Under the pieces are notes generated by a model. The model was not told where the DNA came from, did not search any database, and saw nothing but the letters and a program-made list of their open reading frames with translations. 64,000 nt of DNA from NCBI GenBank assembly GCA_937921775.1, contig CAKZUK010000021.1:20591-84590 (forward strand). The letters run 5' to 3'. Source of the DNA: an uncultured Saprospiraceae bacterium. Its GTDB lineage: Bacteria; Bacteroidota; Bacteroidia; Chitinophagales; Saprospiraceae. The translations under genes and the position numbers were made by a program. Below are positions 16,966-26,294 of this stretch, in pieces. Position 1 is the stretch's first letter. Every line of letters begins with the position of its first letter.

Positions 16966-17655
16966 ATGAGCAAAGAAGGTCAATCCATAAGTTTGCTAAC
17001 TATTATTTTGATTTTTGCATTTGTATTAATTGCAAGTTTCGCTGCCAGAGGTGGCATCGTTTTTCTATTGATGCTCTTTGTTTTGGCACTCATTATTGGT
17101 AGTCTCTTTTATTTGATTCGACAATATATGCTTCGTGGCAAAGGTGTGCAGTTTGACACTAAAGTCGTCAGTAAACTTAATCAATCCATTCAAGCCTGCG
17201 ATGATCAGATTCAAAAAAACATCAACGAAATTGAAGAGATAAAAGAAGACATTGACGACCTCGACTCGCATCTTATACCTGGTCATGATATCAATGAAAA
17301 ATCAAGAGTAGAAAGCGAACGATTGATCAGAGCTTTTGATAAGCAAATTGATCTACGTAAAACAAAACTCGCCTTCTACGAAACTTGTAAAAAGAAATTA
17401 GAAACCATTCTCTACAATCATAAACTCGCATTGGCGCTTGAGAAGAAACAGAATCGACTCAATGAACTGGAAGAAGGCCAATACGAATCGCTCGCTCAAA
17501 TGGAAACCTTGAAAACGGAGCTGGAATATGACAAATCTTACATCAGTTCAATTGAGCAGCTTTCGCTAAAAATGTTACGTAGTAACTCGATTGGTGATGC
17601 GGAGGCTTTAAACTTGGAACTGGTGCAGATTACTAAGGAGTTGAGGCGCTTGTGA
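16966..17655 (+). CDS. Membrane-anchored coiled-coil protein, unknown
   Basis: 229 residues: two adjacent hydrophobic segments (about 8-27 and 29-51) followed by a long cytoplasmic coiled coil (about 63-229) rich in Glu/Lys/Leu heptads. No enzyme motif seen. The architecture resembles that of the protein at 37749-38777, but I see no clear sequence kinship. Function unknown. The gene stands alone with an AT-rich near-palindromic stretch (about 17668-17752) downstream. Confidence 0.65.
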   Translation: MSKEGQSISLLTIILIFAFVLIASFAARGGIVFLLMLFVLALIIGSLFYLIRQYMLRGKGVQFDTKVVSKLNQSIQACDDQIQKNINEIEEIKEDIDDLDSHLIPGHDINEKSRVESERLIRAFDKQIDLRKTKLAFYETCKKKLETILYNHKLALALEKKQNRLNELEEGQYESLAQMETLKTELEYDKSYISSIEQLSLKMLRSNSIGDAEALNLELVQITKELRRL

Positions 17656-17732
17656 TTGCTTCACAATTAAAATGTAAATTAAAAATGAAAACCTCACGCA
17701 CCATTTAGTTTACATCGTCTTTTTAATTTTCA

Positions 17733-17763
17733 TTGTAATTTTAATTTCTACCTCGTAGATTTG
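17733..17763 (+). promoter_or_regulatory. Putative Bacteroidota promoter abutting start codon
   Basis: TTG (17733-17735), a 20-nt spacer and TAGATTTG (17756-17763) fit the TTG/TAnnTTTG promoter layout. The ATG of the next gene starts 4 nt after the -7 box, so the predicted transcript would be leaderless. Confidence 0.5.
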
Positions 17764-17767
17764 CAAC

Positions 17768-18679
17768 ATGAAATCAATCCTCCACTTTCTCATTCTAGGA
17801 TGCATCCTAACATGCCTTTGTTGTAAGGATTCAAATCAACAACAATTCATTTATATTGGTCATTGCTACAATTGGAAATCGGAAAATGGTAATCAAGTTG
17901 ACCCTCGAATTGAGCAACTAGATCTCAAATCTTACCAGCAAATTTGGTTAGGAGGTGATGTATGTAGCCGCACCTCCGAACAAAGCAGTACACTCGATTA
18001 TTTGGATACATTATTTGCGATAAGCTCCCCAAACACGCACTGGTCTCTTGGTAATCACGATATCAACAAAGGCAATAAATCACTCATCCAAGAAAAAACA
18101 AACCGCCCCGCATACTACACTGCCAATCATGAAGCTATTCGTCTTTTGATATTAAACACCAACTACGGACATCCACAATTACCACCTGCTGATAGCCTTA
18201 CAATTTGCACAGAGCTCAACCAACAGTTTCAAGTCCTAAAGAACTTGACAGATACTATTGCTGAAGCAAAATATCTTATTGTACTTCACCACCATGCTTT
18301 GCTTTCTCCAAAACTAGCTGATGGCAATAAAAAATTAACCGATGCTTTTCATTATGTCTTACCACAACTGCCCTTCAGTTGTACACCAGCAGGTACCTTC
18401 GAAGATCTTGCCTATCCGCACCTAAAAAAGGTTCAGGATAAAGGCATCCAAGTCATCTTAATTGGTGGAGATTTTGGTCAACGAGCGAAGCGATTTGAGT
18501 TCAAAAACTCAGATGGGATTTGGTTTCTAGGATCAGGAATCAACAACTCAATGGATAAAAGTCATCCGCCGGAGTATGTTACCAATTTGAATCCGGATAG
18601 TATTTTGGTCTTTGACTACGATGTGAAGATGCAGCACTTAGAGTGGGCATTTCTGCCTTTAGGTGGAGATTGGGAATAA
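17768..18679 (+). CDS. Degenerate metallophosphoesterase-like lipoprotein
   Basis: 303 residues with a short lipoprotein signal ending CLCC. The fold markers of calcineurin-type phosphoesterases are in order: GGDVCS (62-67), GNHD (95-98), HHHAL (174-178) and GGDFGQ (233-238). The first motif, normally D-x-H, is GHC (31-33), and the last, normally GHxH, is GGDFGQ, so several metal ligands are altered or missing. It may bind one metal, act on an unusual substrate, or be inactive. No partner gene nearby. Confidence 0.7.
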   Translation: MKSILHFLILGCILTCLCCKDSNQQQFIYIGHCYNWKSENGNQVDPRIEQLDLKSYQQIWLGGDVCSRTSEQSSTLDYLDTLFAISSPNTHWSLGNHDINKGNKSLIQEKTNRPAYYTANHEAIRLLILNTNYGHPQLPPADSLTICTELNQQFQVLKNLTDTIAEAKYLIVLHHHALLSPKLADGNKKLTDAFHYVLPQLPFSCTPAGTFEDLAYPHLKKVQDKGIQVILIGGDFGQRAKRFEFKNSDGIWFLGSGINNSMDKSHPPEYVTNLNPDSILVFDYDVKMQHLEWAFLPLGGDWE

Positions 18680-18683
18680 GAAA

Positions 18684-18761
18684 AAGGATTGAAGGCCATA
18701 CAATCGTAGGTTCCTGATTAGTTCCAGATGAATTCCACATATCAGCTGACTTTCAATCCTT
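18684..18761. terminator. Hairpin between convergent genes
   Basis: Stem AAGGATTGAA (18684-18693) and TTCAATCCTT (18752-18761) with a long 58-nt loop, between genes ending at 18679 and 18780. It could be a bidirectional terminator or another member of the intergenic palindromes. Confidence 0.5.
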
Positions 18762-18779
18762 GATCCGAGCAAGCGGGTA

Positions 18780-19325
18780 TTACTTAGTTTTACCTTTTTT
18801 GTAGTCATCAAAAGAAGTCGTCTTATAAGCCTCTTCTTTTGCATATTTCAACTCAGTTAGAAAGGCGTCTTTTTCTTTGAAGCCAGGAGAAATCATAATA
18901 CGCTCGATCTTTTCACTCATGTAAACAATCGATGGGTACGACATTTTTTCATCCAAAAGCGCAGCAGCTAATTGGTGATAACCTCGTCTGCCATTCGGTA
19001 CATATTTAAAGGTATTTCCTGCAAAGTTAATATCTTCTTTCTGCTCCGCATTTAGCTTTACAGCATAGTAGTTTTCATTAACGTATTTTACAACTTCAGG
19101 CTTATTAAAGGTTTTCTTATCCATAACCTTACACCAGTGGCACCAGCCAGTGTATACATCTACGAAAATTTTTCGTGGCTCTTTTTCAGTGGCAGCAACT
19201 GCCTCTTCCCAAGTCATCCAATTGATTTTATCGTCTTTTACATTTGCTTCAGCAGGCATAAATGCATAAAAAGAGAAGGCTACGCAAAACAAAGCTACGA
19301 CTGAAAGTGTCTTAATAATATTCAT
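18780..19325 (-). CDS. Periplasmic thioredoxin-like protein (CHWC)
   Basis: 181 residues with a signal peptide (about 1-28). A thioredoxin fold of the Thioredoxin_7/DUF255 type follows, with the redox motif WCHWCK (about 62-67) and a cis-Pro in SYPSIVYM. The CxxC with His-Trp is typical of thiol reductases related to YyaL/DUF255 proteins. Role in periplasmic disulfide handling is inferred. The C-terminal Lys-rich tail is short. It is convergent with the metallophosphoesterase gene. Confidence 0.82.
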   Translation of the reverse strand: MNIIKTLSVVALFCVAFSFYAFMPAEANVKDDKINWMTWEEAVAATEKEPRKIFVDVYTGWCHWCKVMDKKTFNKPEVVKYVNENYYAVKLNAEQKEDINFAGNTFKYVPNGRRGYHQLAAALLDEKMSYPSIVYMSEKIERIMISPGFKEKDAFLTELKYAKEEAYKTTSFDDYKKGKTK

Positions 19326-19490
19326 GTGTTTGATTTTATAATTCTAGTTAATGAAGACATTGTTTTAAAACAACTTCATATTTTGAACGATTACTTAATT
19401 ACTTTTATAGACAAACATAGTTCGCATATATTGCACCAAAACGGTAAATTAAGTCTATTGTTTTTGGAATTAACTAATAAATAAGAAAAA

Positions 19491-20051
19491 ATGAAACGAA
19501 TTGTCGTAGGGATTGGAGGAGCAAGCGGCTCTATTTATGCAAAAGTGCTATTGGACAAACTGCTTGGTCTTCAAAATCAAACCGATGCAATTGGCGTAGT
19601 CATGAGCAAAAATGCCAAGTTTAATTGGGAACTGGAGTTAGAAAACAAAGATTATGAAAACTACCCTTTCGACTTCTACGAAAAAGATGATTTTATGGCT
19701 CCATTTGCTTCAGGTTCAGCCAAATATGATACGCTTATCGTTTGTCCTTGTTCTATGGGGCTGCTGGGAAGAATTGCGACTGGGGTTTCAGGAGACTTGA
19801 TTACCCGAGCAGCCGATGTAATTTTAAAGGAGCGACGTCGCTTGATATTAGTCACCAGAGATACTCCCTTAAGCCTTATTCACATCAATAACATGAAAAC
19901 GGTCACTGAAGCTGGAGGCATTATTTGTCCTGCCACTCCCAGTTTTTATAGTAAACCCAAGACTTTTGAAGATTTAGTGGCTACGGTTATTGATCGAGTG
20001 CTCGATTTATCTGGCTTGGATTTGAAGTCTTATCGCTGGGGAGAGGAGTGA
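19491..20051 (+). CDS. ubiX: Flavin prenyltransferase UbiX
   Basis: 186 residues, normal length. It makes prenylated FMN from FMN and dimethylallyl phosphate, the cofactor of UbiD-type decarboxylases. Motifs: GIGGASGSIYA at the N terminus, SGSAKYDTLIVCPCSMGLLG, GDLITRAADV and RDTPLSLIH. Bacteroidota make menaquinone, so the partner is more likely a UbiD/MenX-type decarboxylase than ubiquinone synthesis. No UbiD lies in the window. Confidence 0.93.
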   Translation: MKRIVVGIGGASGSIYAKVLLDKLLGLQNQTDAIGVVMSKNAKFNWELELENKDYENYPFDFYEKDDFMAPFASGSAKYDTLIVCPCSMGLLGRIATGVSGDLITRAADVILKERRRLILVTRDTPLSLIHINNMKTVTEAGGIICPATPSFYSKPKTFEDLVATVIDRVLDLSGLDLKSYRWGEE

Positions 20052-20257
20052 GTGAACTAGAATACTCCCCAAACGTGGAGCTTTGCGGTCGAATTAAAAC
20101 TATGATTGTCAATAGAACTGCCATTTCAACACCCAAATAATTTTCACATATAAATTCACCCCATAAATTGGCCGTGAAAATTTTATCCCTTATATTTACT
20201 CCTCAAACCAGATTATGTGCTTTACCAAAAGTATAAGATCAAACTTAAAAAATTGAT

Positions 20258-21277
20258 ATGACGAAGAATCCTGCAAAGAAAGGAGCAAAAAAGGCCGCTT
20301 ATTCAAAGAAAACATATCTCAAATGGTATGAAATGATGCTGCGTATTCGCCGATTTGAAGAACGAACCTTGATGGCATATGGCCAGCAAAAAGTACGTGG
20401 ATTTTGCCACGTTTATATTGGGCAGGAGGCAATTGCAGCAGGTCTAATCACTGCAATTAAACCCGAAGATGCTATAGTAACTGCTTATCGACAGCATGGT
20501 ATCGCGATTTCACGCGGTATTTCTACTAAAGAGGCAATGGCTGAACTTTTCGGTAAAAGTGGTGGAATCGTAAAAGGAAAAGGTGGTTCAATGCACTTTT
20601 TCAGTAAGGAAAAGCGATTCTTTGGTGGAAACGGTATCGTTGGAGCGCAAATTCCAATAGGTACTGGTATCGCCTTCGCTGAAAAATATAGAGGTACTAA
20701 AAACCTTTGTGTAACGATGTTTGGAGACGGAGCTGCTAGACAAGGTGCTCTATATGAGTCATTTAACATGGCCATGACTTGGAAACTACCTGTTTTGTAC
20801 ATCGTTGAAAATAACGGTTATGCAATGGGTACTTCTGTAGAAAGAACTTCCAATGTATCTGATATGTATAAAATCGGACATGCTTTTGATATGCCAAGTG
20901 AGCCAGTAGATGGAATGAACCCTGAAAGCGTACACGAAGCCTTAGAGAAAGCAGCTAAGCATATTCGTGCTGGAAAAGGACCTTACTACTTGGAAATCAA
21001 GACCTACAGATATAAAGGTCATTCTGTTTCTGACCCTGCTAAATACAGAACAAAAACAGAATTGGAAAGCTATAAAGATCGTGATCCAGTTAAAGAAACT
21101 GAAAAGAAGATCATTGACAATAAGATTGCTACCAAAAAGGAGATTGATGCCATCAAAGCAGCTATTAAGCTTGAAATTGATGAAGCAGTCGCTTTTGCAG
21201 AAAGCTCTCCTTATCCAGACCCTTCTGAGCTTTACACTGATAATTACATGCAAAAAGATTATCCTTTCTTAACCTAA
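20258..21277 (+). CDS. pdhA: Pyruvate dehydrogenase E1 component, alpha subunit
   Basis: 339 residues. Thiamine diphosphate-binding motif runs from GDG (156-158) to NN (185-186); YRQHG (77-81) and GGSMH (109-113) are the usual active-site elements. It forms the heterotetrameric E1 with PdhB and oxidatively decarboxylates pyruvate. The N terminus has a Lys/Ala-rich extension of about 15 residues. The beta subunit and E2 are not adjacent, which is common in this phylum. An intrinsic terminator follows at 21339. Confidence 0.93.
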   Translation: MTKNPAKKGAKKAAYSKKTYLKWYEMMLRIRRFEERTLMAYGQQKVRGFCHVYIGQEAIAAGLITAIKPEDAIVTAYRQHGIAISRGISTKEAMAELFGKSGGIVKGKGGSMHFFSKEKRFFGGNGIVGAQIPIGTGIAFAEKYRGTKNLCVTMFGDGAARQGALYESFNMAMTWKLPVLYIVENNGYAMGTSVERTSNVSDMYKIGHAFDMPSEPVDGMNPESVHEALEKAAKHIRAGKGPYYLEIKTYRYKGHSVSDPAKYRTKTELESYKDRDPVKETEKKIIDNKIATKKEIDAIKAAIKLEIDEAVAFAESSPYPDPSELYTDNYMQKDYPFLT

Positions 21278-21338
21278 GAAAGGTCGATTTGTCTAAATTA
21301 CTCTTGTAAACAGACAGATTTATAGACATTATTAAAAG

Positions 21339-21378
21339 ATTAGGAGCCTCTTTCTTGAGAATGCTCCTAATTTTTTTG
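21339..21378 (+). terminator. Intrinsic terminator of pdhA
   Basis: Stem ATTAGGAGC (21339-21347) and GCTCCTAAT (21363-21371) followed by a run of seven T. It lies within the 314-bp gap to the next gene; the rest of that gap is AT-rich with no gene. Confidence 0.85.
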
Positions 21379-21591
21379 CCATTTTATGAACAAAATCAGC
21401 ATTATATAGTAAGAATGATTATTTTTGCGGTGCTTTAATAAGATTTGTTCAAAAACAACTTCGTAAAACCCAGACATAAACTCTAATCTGGGAAACATTT
21501 TTCTAAAAATCGATTTTCGTTACTGATACTCAGTTACTTATAATATCTGAATTTTCAAGCAACTAAAATCTCATCAAAAATCATTGTAGAC

Positions 21592-22284
21592 ATGGCAATC
21601 AGAAGAAATAAAAAGCAAAATGACGAAACACTCGTTGATATCGTTGAAGTAAAAGAAAGTGCATCGGATTGGGTGGATTCCAACCAAAAAACTATTCTAG
21701 GCGCACTATTGGGTTTAGTATTAGTAGTAGGTGGATTCTTAGCATACAAGCAATTCGTAAAAGCTCCTAAAGAAAAGGAAGCTATGAACGTTATGCAAAC
21801 TGCTCAACTTCAATTTGAAAAAGACAGTTTCGCTTTAGCTCTTTCTAACCCAGGTAATGGTGCTCTTGGCTTTCTTGATATTGCTGATCAATATGGTGGA
21901 ACTGCTGCTGGCAATCTTGCCAACTACTACATAGGTGTTTCTTACCTACGCTTAGGAAAATACGATGCAGCTATCGATCACCTCAAATCTTTTTCTGCAG
22001 ATGGATCTGTTCTTCCTGCAACTAAATTCGGTGTTATCGGTGACGCTTTCGCTGAAAAGAATGATTTAGATAACGCATTGAGCTATTACTCTAAAGCAGC
22101 TTCTGCTGTTGGTAATGAGTTTACTTCTTCTATGTACCTAAAGAAAGTTGGTTTACTCAATGAGAAAAATCAAAACTGGAGTGCTGCGATGACTGCTTAC
22201 AAACAAATCAAAACGAAATACCCACTTTCAATTGACGGAAACGATATTGACAAGTATATTTCTCGTGTAGCAGCTAAGATGTAA
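21592..22284 (+). CDS. Membrane-anchored TPR protein (YfgM-like)
   Basis: 230 residues: a charged cytoplasmic N terminus, one TM helix (about 36-53, TILGALLGLVLVVGGFLAY) and an extracytoplasmic tetratricopeptide array. YYIGVSYLRLGKYDAAIDHLKSF and GDAFAEKNDLDNALSYYSKA are clear repeats. The architecture matches the YfgM/TPR_21 group, which contacts the Sec translocon and periplasmic chaperones in proteobacteria. It precedes ribH, a neighbourhood often seen in Bacteroidota. A strong terminator separates the two genes. Confidence 0.8.
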   Translation: MAIRRNKKQNDETLVDIVEVKESASDWVDSNQKTILGALLGLVLVVGGFLAYKQFVKAPKEKEAMNVMQTAQLQFEKDSFALALSNPGNGALGFLDIADQYGGTAAGNLANYYIGVSYLRLGKYDAAIDHLKSFSADGSVLPATKFGVIGDAFAEKNDLDNALSYYSKAASAVGNEFTSSMYLKKVGLLNEKNQNWSAAMTAYKQIKTKYPLSIDGNDIDKYISRVAAKM

Positions 22285-22331
22285 TTAAAAATACAGCTTG
22301 TTAATATTTTCCTTTCGGAAAAATATAAACG

Positions 22332-22370
22332 AACCGGGATTTGGGATAACCAAATCCCGGTTTTGTTTTT
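22332..22370 (+). terminator. Intrinsic terminator
   Basis: Perfect 13-bp stem AACCGGGATTTGG (22332-22344) with CCAAATCCCGGTT (22350-22362), 5-nt loop, then a T-rich tract. It ends the TPR gene. Confidence 0.9.
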
Positions 22371-22458
22371 TACTTTTGTAAAACACTAACTAAACTTTTG
22401 GTGTTATAGCGTTTAGTAAACATTCTCCTAAAAATTTAGCACATAAAAATCACAATAC

Positions 22459-22977
22459 ATGTCAAGCAAATTAAAAAATCTATCCACTTACAACGATGCA
22501 GATATTCCTAATGCTAAAGACTTGAAATTTGGAATTGTTGTTTCAGAATGGAATTCAAAAATCACACATGCGCTTTACGAGGGCTGTCTAGAAACACTTT
22601 TAAAGCATGGCGCCCTAGAGAATAACATCGAAGTAATTCAGGTCCCTGGTTCTTTTGAACTGACAGCTGGTGCCCGAATGCTCGTGCAACGCTACAACTC
22701 TGACGCCATCATATGCCTAGGCTGCGTCATCACTGGAGAAACTAAGCACAACGAATACATCAACATGTCCGTTGCTCAAGGTCTAACCAACTTAAGTATC
22801 GCTTCTGGCAGACCTTATGTCTTTGGCCTACTCACTCCAGAAAATGAACAACAAGCACTCGATCGTGCTGGTGGTAAACATGGTAATAAAGGTGTTGAAG
22901 CTGCAGTCACAGCGATTAGAATGGCTTACATTAAAAAAGACTTAGGCACTACCAAAAGTACGATTGGATATAGCTAG
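22459..22977 (+). CDS. ribH: 6,7-dimethyl-8-ribityllumazine synthase
   Basis: 172 residues. It condenses 5-amino-6-ribitylaminouracil with 3,4-dihydroxybutanone phosphate, the penultimate step of riboflavin synthesis. Motifs: VSEWN (28-32), PGSFE (63-67), GCVITGETKHNEY with catalytic His97, and the phosphate-binding GKHGNKG region. It has the short extra N terminus typical of Bacteroidota. No other rib gene is nearby and no FMN riboswitch was recognised upstream. Confidence 0.95.
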   Translation: MSSKLKNLSTYNDADIPNAKDLKFGIVVSEWNSKITHALYEGCLETLLKHGALENNIEVIQVPGSFELTAGARMLVQRYNSDAIICLGCVITGETKHNEYINMSVAQGLTNLSIASGRPYVFGLLTPENEQQALDRAGGKHGNKGVEAAVTAIRMAYIKKDLGTTKSTIGYS

Positions 22978-23105
22978 AAAGTGTCAACTTCAATAGCACT
23001 TACAATTTCAGTGATGCTATAACTTGGACTACAGTATGCAATTTAAAACTTTAGCAATTACTTACAACAGAGGCTTTGATAAATGCTTAGACTAGAAATA
23101 AAACA

Positions 23106-23954
23106 ATGAAACTACACACCATAAACACAGGATTCTTCAAGCTAGATGGTGGCGCCATGTTCGGCGTTGTACCAAAAAGTATGTGGAAGAAAATCAATCC
23201 ACCAGACGACAATAACATGTGCACCTGGGCTATGCGTTGTATGCTTATCGAAACAGGTGACCGCAAGATCTTAGTGGACACCGGAATTGGCAATAAGCAA
23301 AGTGCAAAATTCCGTTCCCACTTTGAGCCACATGGTGAAGATTCACTAATTGGGTCTTTGGCAGCAAAAGGTTTTCAACCGGAGGATATAACCGATGTTT
23401 TGCTAACCCACTTGCATTTTGATCATTGTGGTGGTGCCATCATGCACAACGAGGCAGGTGAAGCTGTTCCAACTTTTCCGAATGCAAACTATTGGTCTAA
23501 CAAAACACATTGGAACTGGGCCATGAATCCCAACCCAAGAGAAAAAGCTTCTTTCTTAAAAGAAAACTTCTTACCATTACAAGAATGGGGCAAATTAAAA
23601 TTCATCGATGTAGCAGATGGTGAAGAATGGATCAAGGGTATTAGCATTCATTATGCATATGGGCATACGGAAGCAATGATGGTTTTGAAAATTATTGCTG
23701 GTGAAAAAACACTGATTTATTGTGCGGACCTCCTACCCTCTTCTGGTCACATTCCAATGCCATACGTTATGTGTTACGACATCCGTCCCTTAAAAACATT
23801 AAAGGAGAAGAAAAAACTTTTGGAACGTTCTGCCGAAAAAAATTACTACCTCTACTTTGAACATGACCCAAAAATAGAATGTGCTACTGTTCATACAAAT
23901 GAAAAAGGTAGGATCGCTTTAAAAGAAGCATTTAAAATCGAAGATATTTTTTAA
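23106..23954 (+). CDS. Metallo-beta-lactamase-fold hydrolase
   Basis: 282 residues with the complete binuclear zinc site: THLHFDH (101-107; His102, His104, Asp106, His107), His187 in YGHTEA, Asp208 in CADLLP and His253 in FEHDP. The N-terminal layout and HLHFDHCGG resemble lactonase-type MBL enzymes, and no signal peptide is present, so it acts in the cytoplasm. Substrate unknown; a lactone or thioester is conceivable. Single gene. Confidence 0.88.
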   Translation: MKLHTINTGFFKLDGGAMFGVVPKSMWKKINPPDDNNMCTWAMRCMLIETGDRKILVDTGIGNKQSAKFRSHFEPHGEDSLIGSLAAKGFQPEDITDVLLTHLHFDHCGGAIMHNEAGEAVPTFPNANYWSNKTHWNWAMNPNPREKASFLKENFLPLQEWGKLKFIDVADGEEWIKGISIHYAYGHTEAMMVLKIIAGEKTLIYCADLLPSSGHIPMPYVMCYDIRPLKTLKEKKKLLERSAEKNYYLYFEHDPKIECATVHTNEKGRIALKEAFKIEDIF

Positions 23955-24074
23955 GAAAAAAAGAAAAGAGTCCGAAGACGGAAGTTTCCCTTTATCCTGA
24001 TTCAATCGTGAATATAAATTAGAAATAAATTTCGGTTTTTATTCTAAAACACCTTTAAGCAAACATTCAGAAAT

Positions 24075-24734
24075 ATGGTATTTATTAAAGTCGAGGAGGA
24101 ATTACAAAATGCATGTCCTAATTTGAAATTAGGGATTTTGCAATGTAGTGTTTTAGTACAAGCAACATCCTTAGATTTATTAGCGGAGATTCAAAAAGGT
24201 ATTAAAGGCTTGCAAGCAAATTATAAAGTTGAAAACATATCGCAACGTCAGGTCATTCAAGCTAGTCGCAAAGCTTACAAAGCCTGTGGTAAAGATCCTG
24301 CACGCTACCGATTATCAGCTGAGGCATTATTGAGACGAGTAATACAAGGCAAAGGTTTGTATCAAATCAACAATGTAGTCGATGCACTGAACTTGGTTTC
24401 TATAAAAACCGGTTACTCCATAGGTGGCTACAATCCTGATAAAATTAAAGGTCAAATAAGTCTAGGTATTGGAAAAGAAGCTGAACCATATGAAGGAATT
24501 GGTAGAGGTGCATTGAACATTGCCAATCTTCCTGTGTTAAGAGATGAGACCGGAGCTTTTGGTACACCCACTAGTGATTCCCTTCGTACGTCTATTAGTA
24601 ATGAAGCTACTAAGTTCTTAATGGTCTTTTACGATTTTGATGGTCAAGGAGAGTTGAAGGAGGCACTTGATTTGTCGGTGGTACTTTTGGATGACCATTG
24701 TGGTGGCGAAGATTTTGAGATAGCAATTTATTAG
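24075..24734 (+). CDS. B3/B4 domain protein (PheT editing-domain homologue)
   Basis: 219 residues spanning one B3/B4 domain, the fold of the editing module in phenylalanyl-tRNA synthetase beta. Markers: KACGKDPARYRLSAEALLRR, VVDALNLVSIKTGYSIGGYN and GIGRGALNIANLPVLRD. Stand-alone members are thought to hydrolyse mischarged tRNA or act on related compounds, but this is unproven. It precedes yggS by 119 nt in the same direction. Confidence 0.85.
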   Translation: MVFIKVEEELQNACPNLKLGILQCSVLVQATSLDLLAEIQKGIKGLQANYKVENISQRQVIQASRKAYKACGKDPARYRLSAEALLRRVIQGKGLYQINNVVDALNLVSIKTGYSIGGYNPDKIKGQISLGIGKEAEPYEGIGRGALNIANLPVLRDETGAFGTPTSDSLRTSISNEATKFLMVFYDFDGQGELKEALDLSVVLLDDHCGGEDFEIAIY

Positions 24735-24853
24735 TTCCAATTGCTTTTATTTTAAGCTATACATATCACTGCCGCTGTGCTGCAGCTAGATTATCCTAGC
24801 ATTCTTTTATCACTATGTGATCTTTCACGTTTACTACTTTACACTATTAAAAA

Positions 24854-25498
24854 ATGTTAAACAAAATACTATCTGATCTAAAACCATACGAGGCAAAGCT
24901 AGTTGCTGTTTCCAAGACGAGACCTAAGGAAGCGATTCAAGCTATGTATGATAAAGGGCAACGAATTTTTGGTGAAAACCGAGTACCCGAATTGGTTGAA
25001 AAAAACGAAGCCTTACCGAAGGATATTGAATGGCATTTGATTGGACACTTACAAAGTAAAAAGGCAAAGGCAATTGCAGGTTTTGTCAGTTGCATTCACT
25101 CGATTGATAGTCAAAAGTTATTAGAGGTAGTTGATAAAGAAGCTGCGAAACACGATCGGGTTATTGATGTACTATTGCAATTTAAAATTGCTGAGGAAGA
25201 ATCTAAATATGGTTTCGACCTAGAAAGTGTCAAACATCTATTGAATTCAGATGCCTATAAATCGATGAAAAACATTCGCGTTTCTGGCGTCATGGGCATG
25301 GCTACTTTTACCGATGACAAAGATCAGGTGAAAAATGAATTCCAAAATTTGAAAAAAATATTTGATCATCTACGTGAATCACACTTTGCTAAGGACGCAC
25401 AGTTTAAAGAAATCTCAATGGGCATGTCTGGAGATTATCCAATTGCATTGAAAGAAGGTAGCACCATGGTTCGTGTAGGAAGCTTATTATTTAGATGA
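24854..25498 (+). CDS. YggS-family PLP-binding protein (PLPBP)
   Basis: 214 residues, single TIM-barrel PLP domain. The PLP lysine is Lys21 in LVAVSKTRP. FGENRVPEL, WHLIGHLQSKKAK and the final SMGMSGDYPIALKEGSTMVRVGS are diagnostic. It maintains PLP homeostasis and amino/keto-acid balance. The stop overlaps the start of the following SDR gene (ATGA), so the two are translationally coupled. Confidence 0.93.
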   Translation: MLNKILSDLKPYEAKLVAVSKTRPKEAIQAMYDKGQRIFGENRVPELVEKNEALPKDIEWHLIGHLQSKKAKAIAGFVSCIHSIDSQKLLEVVDKEAAKHDRVIDVLLQFKIAEEESKYGFDLESVKHLLNSDAYKSMKNIRVSGVMGMATFTDDKDQVKNEFQNLKKIFDHLRESHFAKDAQFKEISMGMSGDYPIALKEGSTMVRVGSLLFR

Positions 25499-26187
25499 TG
25501 AAAAAAATAATCTTAATTACTGGGGGAAACAGGGGCATTGGCCTCGAAATCTGTCGTCAATTATGTCTTGCAGGTCATCAAGTAATTCTCGGCTCACGTA
25601 GATTTGAGAATGGTAAAAAAGCGGTCAAGTCTCTTGGCTTAAGCATGGATGTTCAACAACTTGAGGTCACCAATAAAGCAGACATCAGCCAAGTTGCCAA
25701 ATATATCGAAACAACTTACGGCCACCTAGATGTCCTCATCAATAATGCTGGAATTCTTGTAGGCGAAGCTGGCGTGTTAGAACCAGATTTTGACGTGGTC
25801 ACCAATACCCTGAATGTCAATTTTTACGGTGCTTGGAAAACAAGTCTGGGCATGCTCCCTCTTTTGAAAAAAAGTAGTGATGGCCGTATTATCAACATGA
25901 GCAGCAGCATGGGCTCATTGAACGAAATGGGAAACAACAAAACTGGCCATGCTGGCTACCGCATCTCTAAAACTGCTTTGAACGCACTTACTATTCTCCT
26001 TTCAAATGAGCTACAAGGCGCAATCAAAGTGAACACGATGTCTCCTGGTTGGGTCAAAACGGATATGGGTGGTGCTGGGGCCGATCGTAGCCTTGCTGAG
26101 GGAGCGGATACCGCCGTTTGGCTGGCCACTGCAGAGGTGATTCCTAATGGGAAGTTTGTTAAAGATCGGGCTATTGTGGAATGGTGA
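25495..26187 (+). CDS. Short-chain dehydrogenase/reductase
   Basis: 230 residues, Rossmann fold. TGGNRGIG (9-16) binds NADP(H), NNAG lies at 83-86, catalytic Ser is near 137 and the pair Tyr155/Lys159 sits in YRISK. The closest type is the carbonyl-reductase-like group, supported by the early TGGNRGIGLEI. The substrate is unknown. It overlaps yggS by 4 nt (ATGA); two adjacent ATGs are possible starts. Confidence 0.9.
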   Translation: MMKKIILITGGNRGIGLEICRQLCLAGHQVILGSRRFENGKKAVKSLGLSMDVQQLEVTNKADISQVAKYIETTYGHLDVLINNAGILVGEAGVLEPDFDVVTNTLNVNFYGAWKTSLGMLPLLKKSSDGRIINMSSSMGSLNEMGNNKTGHAGYRISKTALNALTILLSNELQGAIKVNTMSPGWVKTDMGGAGADRSLAEGADTAVWLATAEVIPNGKFVKDRAIVEW

Positions 26188-26294
26188 TTTTGTGAGATCT
26201 CTTCGCAGTACGATCTCACAGTAGAAGGGAATATCTATACAATTTCCTAGCCCAATCCATCGTTCTCACAAAGGAACTCATCAAAACTACTGGC

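Noticed and set aside
17668..17752. AT-rich inverted repeat before the metallophosphoesterase gene
   Set aside because: Arms pair poorly and consist of A/T-run words, so chance pairing is likely; not listed as a repeat.
22285..22458. Possible FMN riboswitch before ribH
   Set aside because: The only strong structure is a terminator of the upstream gene; the conserved FMN aptamer blocks are not seen.
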